The translations under genes were made by a program, and so were the position numbers. Source: Bradyrhizobium algeriense (GTDB taxonomy: Bacteria; Pseudomonadota; Alphaproteobacteria; Rhizobiales; Xanthobacteraceae). Taken from it: 64,000 bases of DNA. Of this stretch, positions 58,632 to 64,000 are shown piece by piece (the first letter of the stretch is position 1; each line of letters starts with the position of its first letter). The stretch is taken from positions 62,001-126,000 of the forward strand of contig NZ_PYCN01000010.1 of the NCBI RefSeq assembly GCF_003062295.1. Reading direction: 5' to 3'. Under the pieces are notes generated by a model. That model worked only from the letters and a program-made list of their open reading frames with translations, was not told the DNA's origin and ran no database searches.

Positions 58632-59885
58632 ATGATTTGGAACGGCCGCGCGAACCCGAGAAGAGCGATACTCCGGGTTGCTGCTCTTTTGATCTTTGGG
58701 GCACCAATCGGATCCTTCGCGGCCGCCCGCGCTGCCGAACTCTCCGGTGGCGTCGTCCGGATCGGCATCATCAATGACCAGACCGGCCCATTGTCCGATT
58801 TGAGCGGACCAGGGTCGATCGCTGCCGCCAGGATGGCGGCCGAGGATTTTCAGAAATCGGTGCCATCGATCAAGGTCGAGATCGTCGTCGCGGACCATCA
58901 GAACAAACCGGATATCGGCGTAGGAATTGTCCGGAAATGGTTCGACGTCGATGGCGTCGACATGGTCGCCGACGTGTCCAACTCGGCCGTTGGCCTCGCC
59001 ATCCAGTCACTGGCGCGCGACAAGAACAAGATTGCCGTCTATTCGGCCGTCGCGACCACCGAACTTAACGGCAAGCAATGTTCCCGAAACGGCCTGGCCT
59101 GGCTCCACGATTCCTACAATCTGGTGTCGGGACCGATCCGTACGCTGGTCTCGCAAGGCTACGATACGTGGTTCTTCATTGCGGCCGATTACGCGTTCGG
59201 GAAGAACATGGTGCTGGAGTCGCAGCGCGTGCTCGCGGCAACAGCAGGCAAGTCGCTCGGCGCCGTGTATCACCCGATCGGCACTGCGGATTATAGTTCG
59301 TTCATTCTGCAGGCCCAGGCGTCCGGCGCCAAGGCCATCGCCTTTGCCAATGCTGGCGAGCAGCTGGTGACCTTGATGAAACAATGGAACGAGTTCGGCA
59401 TGAATACGGGCAGTCAAAAGCCTGTCGCCGAGCTGATGTTCATCACCGATGTTCATGCCATGGGCCCCAAAATTGCCAAGGGCCTGACGACCCTCACGGC
59501 GTGGTATTGGGCGTTGAACGACGAGACCAGGGCCTTCGCGCAGCGCTTCTACAAGCTTCGGGGCGCAATGCCCACGGCACCGCAAGCGGCGGTTTATTCG
59601 GGTGTCGGTCACTATCTCAAAGCCGTTGCAGAGGTTGGTACGGATGCAACGGATCCGGTGCTGGAAAAAATGCGTTCGATGCCCGTTGACGACTTCTACG
59701 CAAGGGGCGCGAAGGTCCGCGAGGACGGAAAGCTGGTGCACGACTTCTACCTTGTCCAGGTGAAGGATCCATCCGACGTCAAGGCCCCCTGGGAATACTA
59801 TAACGTCCTCGAAAGAGTTCCGAGCGGCGACATTTACTCCGCGTTGGCTGATAGTGAATGCCCATTGATCAAACGGGCCCGTTGA
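58632..59885 (+). CDS. Branched-chain amino acid/amide-type substrate-binding protein (orphan)
   Basis: A 417-residue periplasmic binding protein of the Leu/Ile/Val/amide family (Peripla_BP_6). A signal peptide (residues 1-35, ILRVAALLIFGAPIGSFAAA) is followed by VVRIGIINDQTGPLSDLSGP and VEIVVADHQNKPDIGVGIVR. The later part has YDTWFFIAADYAFGKNMVLE. The ATG at 58632 is selected with GGAAAGA upstream; a TTG at 58572 would overlap the hydratase-like gene. No permease or ATPase lies nearby, so it must use a transporter coded elsewhere or sense a ligand. Confidence 0.88.
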   Translation: MIWNGRANPRRAILRVAALLIFGAPIGSFAAARAAELSGGVVRIGIINDQTGPLSDLSGPGSIAAARMAAEDFQKSVPSIKVEIVVADHQNKPDIGVGIVRKWFDVDGVDMVADVSNSAVGLAIQSLARDKNKIAVYSAVATTELNGKQCSRNGLAWLHDSYNLVSGPIRTLVSQGYDTWFFIAADYAFGKNMVLESQRVLAATAGKSLGAVYHPIGTADYSSFILQAQASGAKAIAFANAGEQLVTLMKQWNEFGMNTGSQKPVAELMFITDVHAMGPKIAKGLTTLTAWYWALNDETRAFAQRFYKLRGAMPTAPQAAVYSGVGHYLKAVAEVGTDATDPVLEKMRSMPVDDFYARGAKVREDGKLVHDFYLVQVKDPSDVKAPWEYYNVLERVPSGDIYSALADSECPLIKRAR

Positions 59886-59951
59886 CAGGCTTGGCGTAGA
59901 GCAGATTAGTTAGATTAGTTAGTTTGCCCACCCGACAAGACTAAGACACGC

Positions 59952-60527
59952 TTACGCCGGATTTTCCCTCAGCCACGCCAGCACGTCGGCGGCATTTCGG
60001 TCCGGCGGAAACACCGGATAGAAGACCCGAGTGATGCGGCCGCCATCGACGATCAACGCGAGCCGCTTGATCAGCGTCAGTCCGGCCACCTGCATGGTCG
60101 GCAGCTTCAGGGCGCGGCTCAGCGCCAGCTTTTCATCCGACAACACCGGGAACGGCAGATGCAGCCGTGACGCCATCTCGGTCTGGTAGACGTTGTCCTG
60201 CGTCGAGAGGCCGAACACGTGGTTCGCGCCGGCGGCCTTCAGCTCCGCAAACAGGTCACGGAACGAGCAGGTTTGCGGCGTGCAACCGCGTGCGCCGGGA
60301 ATCATATCCCAGTCGTCGACGAGGCTGATCTTGCCGGGCTCGCCGGTGCGAGGATAGGCGAATACGACGGTGCGGCCGGCAAGCGCGGACAGCGTCACCG
60401 AACGGTCGTCGGTGGCGAGCAACGTGACCGGCGGAATCATCGTGCCCGCCAGATGCGCCGCCGCGCCGTCGTCCTCCGGCGCCGGGATCTTGCTCCAGTC
60501 GACTTCAAGCAGGTTCTTCTGGTTCAT
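59952..60527 (-). CDS. Peroxiredoxin (AhpC/TSA, BCP-like)
   Basis: A 191-residue thiol peroxidase. The active region GARGCTPQTCSFRDLFAELK has the peroxidatic Cys (about 82) and a second Cys five residues later, the pairing seen in BCP-type enzymes. The rest of the thioredoxin fold (HVFGLSTQDNVYQTEMASRL, HLPFPVLSDEKLALSRALKL) is complete. The ATG at 60527 (MNQKNLLE) has GGAG nine or more bases upstream; the ATG at 60536 is too close to it. It reduces hydroperoxides in the cytoplasm. Confidence 0.9.
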   Translation of the reverse strand: MNQKNLLEVDWSKIPAPEDDGAAAHLAGTMIPPVTLLATDDRSVTLSALAGRTVVFAYPRTGEPGKISLVDDWDMIPGARGCTPQTCSFRDLFAELKAAGANHVFGLSTQDNVYQTEMASRLHLPFPVLSDEKLALSRALKLPTMQVAGLTLIKRLALIVDGGRITRVFYPVFPPDRNAADVLAWLRENPA

Positions 60528-60550
60528 GGACACCATTCTCCATCAGTGCC

Positions 60551-60641
60551 GTAGGATGGGTGGAGCGAAGCGATACCCATCAACCACAAGCACTGATCCA
60601 CGATTGCCATGATGGGTTTCGCTGCGCTCTACCCATCCTAC
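60551..60641. repeat. Intergenic inverted repeat, family B
   Basis: Arms GTAGGATGGGTGGAGCGAAG... and ...CGCTGCGCTCTACCCATCC-TAC with a 35-base centre. It lies between the peroxiredoxin start and smpB end. Confidence 0.85.
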
Positions 60642-60669
60642 GATACCTCGCAATAACGGATAGACCTTT

Positions 60670-61143
60670 CTATCCCCGCGCCCGCATCAGGCGGCCTTTT
60701 TCCCGGCCCCAATCGCGTTTCTTTTCGGTCTCGCGCTTGTCGTGCAGCTTCTTGCCCTTGGCGATCGCCAGCAGCAGCTTGGCGCGGCCGCGCTCGTTGA
60801 AATAGAGTTTTAGCGGAATTAGCGTCATGCCTTCGCGATCGACCGCGCCCATCAGCTTGTTGATCTGCTTTCGGTGCAGCAGCAGCTTGCGCGGCCGTTT
60901 CGGCTCATGGTTGAAGCGGTTGGCCTGCAAATATTCCGGAATATTGGCGTTGATCAGCCAGATTTCGCCGCCCTTGGAATCCGCATAGGATTCGGCAATC
61001 GTGGTCTTGCCGTTACGGATCGACTTCACTTCGGTGCCGGTCAGCGCGATGCCGGCTTCGATGGTGTCCTCGATCGCGTAGTTGAACCGGGCCTTGCGGT
61101 TTTCGGCGACAACCTTGATCGGGCGCTCGTTCTTCTCAGCCAC
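60670..61143 (-). CDS. smpB: SsrA-binding protein
   Basis: A 157-residue partner of tmRNA in rescue of stalled ribosomes. It begins with KVVAENRKARFNYAIEDTIE, and the OB-fold motifs GIALTGTEVKSIRNGKTTIA and ESYADSKGGEIWLINANI are typical. The C-terminal tail KKLHDKRETEKKRDWGREKG enters the empty mRNA channel and is intact. The ssrA gene itself is not in the window. mscL and dapA lie upstream on the same strand. Confidence 0.96.
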   Translation of the reverse strand: MAEKNERPIKVVAENRKARFNYAIEDTIEAGIALTGTEVKSIRNGKTTIAESYADSKGGEIWLINANIPEYLQANRFNHEPKRPRKLLLHRKQINKLMGAVDREGMTLIPLKLYFNERGRAKLLLAIAKGKKLHDKRETEKKRDWGREKGRLMRARG

Positions 61144-61144
61144 G

Positions 61145-61555
61145 TTAGCCCTTCTTGAGGAGATCGCGGATCTCGGTCAGCAATTCTTCCTGCCTGGTCA
61201 GCTTCGGCGCGGGCCCAGCTTCATCCTTGCGCTTGAGCTTGTTCATGGCGCGAATGACCACGAACAGCACGAACGCGATGATGAGGAAGTTCAGCGTCAG
61301 CGTGAGGAAACTGCCCCAAGCCAATACCGCGCCCTGCTTCTTGGCATCGGCAAGATTGTTGGCAGTCACCGCCTTCGACAGCGGCGTGAAATAGTTCGAG
61401 AAATCGAGACCACCGGTGATCGCGCCGATGATCGGCATGATCACATCGCCGACCAAGGAGGTCACGATCGCGCCGAAGGCCGCGCCGATGATGACGCCGA
61501 CCGCGAGGTCGACGACGTTACCCTTCATCGCGAATTCGCGGAATTCCTTCAGCAT
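61145..61555 (-). CDS. mscL: Large-conductance mechanosensitive channel
   Basis: A 136-residue channel that opens in hypo-osmotic shock. Helix 1 is FAMKGNVVDLAVGVIIGAAF with the conserved Gly-rich gate, and helix 2 is LNFLIIAFVLFVVIRAMNKL. The C-terminal end has the cytoplasmic bundle LTRQEELLTEIRDLLKK. Complete; ends one base before the smpB start codon. Confidence 0.96.
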   Translation of the reverse strand: MLKEFREFAMKGNVVDLAVGVIIGAAFGAIVTSLVGDVIMPIIGAITGGLDFSNYFTPLSKAVTANNLADAKKQGAVLAWGSFLTLTLNFLIIAFVLFVVIRAMNKLKRKDEAGPAPKLTRQEELLTEIRDLLKKG

Positions 61556-61599
61556 CTTGGCTTCCCCTCTTCGTTCTCCGCGCGAGGTCAGCCGTTGGC

Positions 61600-62490
61600 C
61601 TAGTTGATCAGGCCGGCATGCACCATGGCGCTGCGCACGGCGACCCGCGTCGGCTCGGACACCGGCACCATTGGCAGCCGCAGCTTCTCGTCGATCTTGC
61701 CGAGCAGCGAGAGCGCGTATTTCACCGGCGCCGGATTGCTTTCGATGAAGAGGTTGTTGTGCAGCGGCATCAGCTTGTCATGCAGTTTGAGCGCGGTGGC
61801 GTGATCGCCCTTCTGCCATGCCGTGTGGAATTCCGAGCACAGCCGCGGCGCGACGTTTGACGTGACCGAGATGCAGCCATGGCCGCCATGCGCCATGTAG
61901 CCGAGGATGGTGGCGTCCTCGCCCGACAATTGGTTGAAGTCCTCGCCCATCGCCGCGCGCTGCTGCGACACCCGCACCATGCTGGCGGTCGCATCCTTCA
62001 CGCCGGCGATATTCTTCAGCTCGAACAGCCGCGTCATGGTCTCGACCGACATGTCGATCACCGAACGGCCGGGGATGTTGTAGATGATGATCGGAATCCC
62101 GATCGCATCGTTGATCGCCTTGAAGTGCTGGTACATGCCTTCCTGGGTCGGCTTGTTGTAATAGGGCGTCACCACCAGCACGGCATTCGCGCCTGCCTTC
62201 TCCGCGTGCTCGGCGAGCTCGACGGCCTCCTTGGTCGAATTGGAGCCCGCACCCGCGATGACGGGCGCCCGCCCCTTGGCCTCGTCGATGCACCATTCGA
62301 CGACGCGCTTGTGCTCGTCATGGCTCAAGGTGGGGCTTTCGCCGGTCGTGCCGACGGGCACCAGGCCGTGGGTGCCCTCAGCGATCTGCCAGCTCACTAG
62401 GCCACGGAAGGCTGCCTCGTCGAGCGAGCCGTTCTTGAATGGCGTGACCAAGGCGGTGAACGAACCCCGGAATTTTGTCTTGGCTGCCAT
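61600..62490 (-). CDS. dapA: 4-hydroxy-tetrahydrodipicolinate synthase
   Basis: A 296-residue class I aldolase of the lysine/diaminopimelate pathway that condenses aspartate semialdehyde with pyruvate. The Schiff-base Lys (about 165) is in IAGVKDATASM, the Tyr (about 137) in IIYNIPGRSVIDMSVETM, and the substrate loop is VPVGTTGESPTLSHDEH. Its product also feeds cell-wall synthesis. The ATG at 62490 is preceded by AGGAAGCCC. Confidence 0.96.
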   Translation of the reverse strand: MAAKTKFRGSFTALVTPFKNGSLDEAAFRGLVSWQIAEGTHGLVPVGTTGESPTLSHDEHKRVVEWCIDEAKGRAPVIAGAGSNSTKEAVELAEHAEKAGANAVLVVTPYYNKPTQEGMYQHFKAINDAIGIPIIIYNIPGRSVIDMSVETMTRLFELKNIAGVKDATASMVRVSQQRAAMGEDFNQLSGEDATILGYMAHGGHGCISVTSNVAPRLCSEFHTAWQKGDHATALKLHDKLMPLHNNLFIESNPAPVKYALSLLGKIDEKLRLPMVPVSEPTRVAVRSAMVHAGLIN

Positions 62491-62781
62491 GGGCTTCCTC
62501 CAAACGCTTAAGAAACGGCACGACCGAAACTGGATTTCAATTCATATCGGGTCTGGCGATCAGGCGAAAGGGCTGTGCCGTGCTGCCCTAGCGCTTTGTT
62601 TTGACGCTGTTTCTCGACGCGGACCGGTGCCTGACTAGCTCGGAAGGCCTATAGCCGCGATTTTGCCGCGGTGATGGCGCAAACAGGACCGGTCGCGACG
62701 TTTTAGCATTTTGTCCACATATTCAATCAAATAGACCTAAGGCTGGAGCGATTGAATGATTCGCCGCCGCAAAGGAACGCC
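62491..62781. other. Divergent control region between dapA and slt
   Basis: About 290 bases with no gene. The half near slt (62700-62740) is A/T-rich (CATTTTGTCCACATATTC) and likely holds its promoter. A nine-codon frame ATG..TGA at 62756-62785 ends across the slt start codon and could be a small leader. Confidence 0.45.
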
Positions 62782-64000
62782 GTGATCCCTTCCGCCCGCG
62801 CCGCCTTGCGATCGACCGCACTGGCCACGAGTCTGGCGCTGGCCTTCGGACTGGCTGCATTCCCGCTGGATGCCTGGGCCAAACCAAAAGTTCCCCTGCC
62901 GAAGCCGCGGCCGATCGCCCGCAACGTTGTTCCCAAATCCACTGCACAGTCCGCGGCACAGACCAGCACGACCGCCGCCCACGCCCCGGCAGCGGCGGCC
63001 CCTGTGGCGGCGGCACCGGCTGCGCCCGCTCCTGCGCCGCCACTTCTCGCGCCTGCGACCCGCCAGCATGCCGCCTTGCCGCCCCCGCGCAAGCACGTGG
63101 CGCCGGCAGCGGTAGCTGCGACGTCCTCGACGTCGCAGGCCGACAAGGACGCTCTGGAAAGCGTCATCGAACTGGTGCGCAAGCAGAAGCCTGGGGACGC
63201 CACCCAGGCCCAGGCCGCGATATCGGATCCGGTCGCCCGCAAGCTCGCGGAATGGTTGATCCTGCGCAGCGACAACAATGGCGCCTCCGTGGAGCGCTAT
63301 CGCGCCTTTGTCTCGGCCAATCCGAGCTGGCCGTCGCAGACCTTCCTGCGCCGGCGCATCGAGGCAGCCCTGTGGGACGACCGCCGCGACGACGCCGCGG
63401 TCTCGTCCTGGTTCGGAAACGAATCGCCGATCTCGGCCAAAGGCAAGTTCGCGCTGGCGAAGGCCATGCTCGCGCGCGGCGATCGCACCAATGCCGAACG
63501 GCTGGTCCGCGAGGCCTGGCGCCATGATGGCATGTCGGAAGACACCGAGAGCGCGGCGCTCGATATGTTCGGCGCATTCCTGACGGCGGGCGACCACAAG
63601 ACGCGGATGGACACGCTGCTTTACGGCACCGAGCAGGAAGCCGGCGGCATGCGCGCCGCCAAGCGGCTCGGTTCAGGCCATGTCGCGCTGGCCAAGGCGC
63701 GCATCGCGTCCAACAAGAAATCCTCCAACCTCAAGTCGCTGCTCGATGCGGTGCCACAGGAGCTGCACAGCGATCCCGGCTATATGTTCGCCAGGATCCA
63801 GTGGCTTCGCCGCGAAGAGAAATTCCACGAGGCCGCACGGCTCATGCTGGCGGTGCCGAAAGATCCGAACCGCCTGCACAATCTCAACGAATGGTGGATC
63901 GAGCGGCGCCTCCTGGCGCGCAAGATGCTGGACGTCGGCGAACATCGCACCGCCTATCTGATTGCGCGGGACGCCGCACTTCCCTCCCGCGACATCTACA
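62782..64000 (+). CDS. slt: Soluble lytic murein transglycosylase, 5' part
   Basis: An open frame runs off the right edge; 406 residues are visible. A signal peptide (LATSLALAFGLAAFPLDAWA) is followed by a long Ala/Pro-rich linker to about residue 115. A helical superhelix then follows (ESVIELVRKQKPGDATQAQA, RKLAEWLILRSDNNGASVER, YRAFVSANPSWPSQTFLRRR), the donut part of Slt70-type enzymes. The catalytic lysozyme-like domain lies beyond the window. The start is GTG at 62782 with AAAGGA six bases upstream. Placement after dapA is common in Bradyrhizobium. Confidence 0.88.
   Translation, partial: MIPSARAALRSTALATSLALAFGLAAFPLDAWAKPKVPLPKPRPIARNVVPKSTAQSAAQTSTTAAHAPAAAAPVAAAPAAPAPAPPLLAPATRQHAALPPPRKHVAPAAVAATSSTSQADKDALESVIELVRKQKPGDATQAQAAISDPVARKLAEWLILRSDNNGASVERYRAFVSANPSWPSQTFLRRRIEAALWDDRRDDAAVSSWFGNESPISAKGKFALAKAMLARGDRTNAERLVREAWRHDGMSEDTESAALDMFGAFLTAGDHKTRMDTLLYGTEQEAGGMRAAKRLGSGHVALAKARIASNKKSSNLKSLLDAVPQELHSDPGYMFARIQWLRREEKFHEAARLMLAVPKDPNRLHNLNEWWIERRLLARKMLDVGEHRTAYLIARDAALPSRDIY

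Noticed and set aside
1..64000. tRNA, rRNA or prophage/integrase genes
   Set aside because: No cloverleaf with a GGTTCGA-type arm, no rRNA sequence and no integrase or phage structural gene was recognised by eye; a tRNAscan run would settle the first.

Overview
The window looks like a chromosomal segment of a high-GC alphaproteobacterium, most probably Bradyrhizobium or a near relative. The reasons are a Mg-type HemB, the ldtR-DUF6163 pair, the lepB-rnc-era and rpoZ-rsh-pdxJ-acpS blocks, protein sequences that read like Bradyrhizobium homologues, and many short intergenic hairpin repeats of the kind common in that genus. No tRNA, rRNA, CRISPR array, prophage or intact insertion sequence was seen. 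Gene density is high; nearly all long antisense ORFs are GC-rich shadows.

Layout. 1-8.4 kb: partial SRPBCC gene, GNAT and SDR genes, an OhrR-like MarR regulator divergent from a VOC-fold gene with paired operator-like repeats, a secreted cupin, small proteins, a DUF6152/membrane/phosphatase operon and a GAF-adenylate cyclase. 8.5-14.6 kb: a carbohydrate-type ABC importer (two permeases, binding protein, ATPase), with ldtR and DUF6163 upstream. 14.7-18.3 kb: hemB, an RDD protein, an N-end-rule aminoacyl-transferase and a frameshifted secreted protein. 18.3-25.7 kb: mntH divergent from a three-gene membrane-stress operon (a fusion of a TnpB-like N-terminal domain to PspA, a YqiJ/NfeD-like protein, a YqiK-like flotillin), then an RTX-tailed animal-type haem peroxidase. 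mntH and the peroxidase gene share an upstream TTGCAA-type motif. 25.8-29.8 kb: two MFS exporters and a second class III cyclase.

29.8-36.8 kb: a two-armed arsenic island. The leftward arm is arsR-arsH-aqpS-arsC; the rightward arm is a second arsR, a flavoprotein monooxygenase with a Cys-rich tail, two MFS genes and a collapsed RidA-family gene. Matching operator-like sequences sit at both arsR promoters. 36.8-44 kb: transporters (EamA, TauE, MFS), a rhodanese-ChrB/ChrA chromate pair and a CDF metal exporter, so arsenic, chromate, manganese and divalent-metal handling lie close together. 44-55 kb: core genes parC, recO, era, rnc, lepB, acpS, pdxJ, rsh, rpoZ. 55-60.5 kb: a NYN-domain nuclease, family 5 uracil-DNA glycosylase, a GlxA-type regulator divergent from an isonitrile-hydratase-like gene and an orphan binding protein, and a peroxiredoxin. 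60.6-64 kb: smpB, mscL, dapA and the start of a soluble lytic transglycosylase.

The most unusual object is the operon at 19.86-23.41 kb. Its first gene joins what reads like the N-terminal non-nuclease part of a TnpB/OrfB protein to a PspA coiled coil, and it carries a strong internal Shine-Dalgarno and ATG that could also produce PspA alone.
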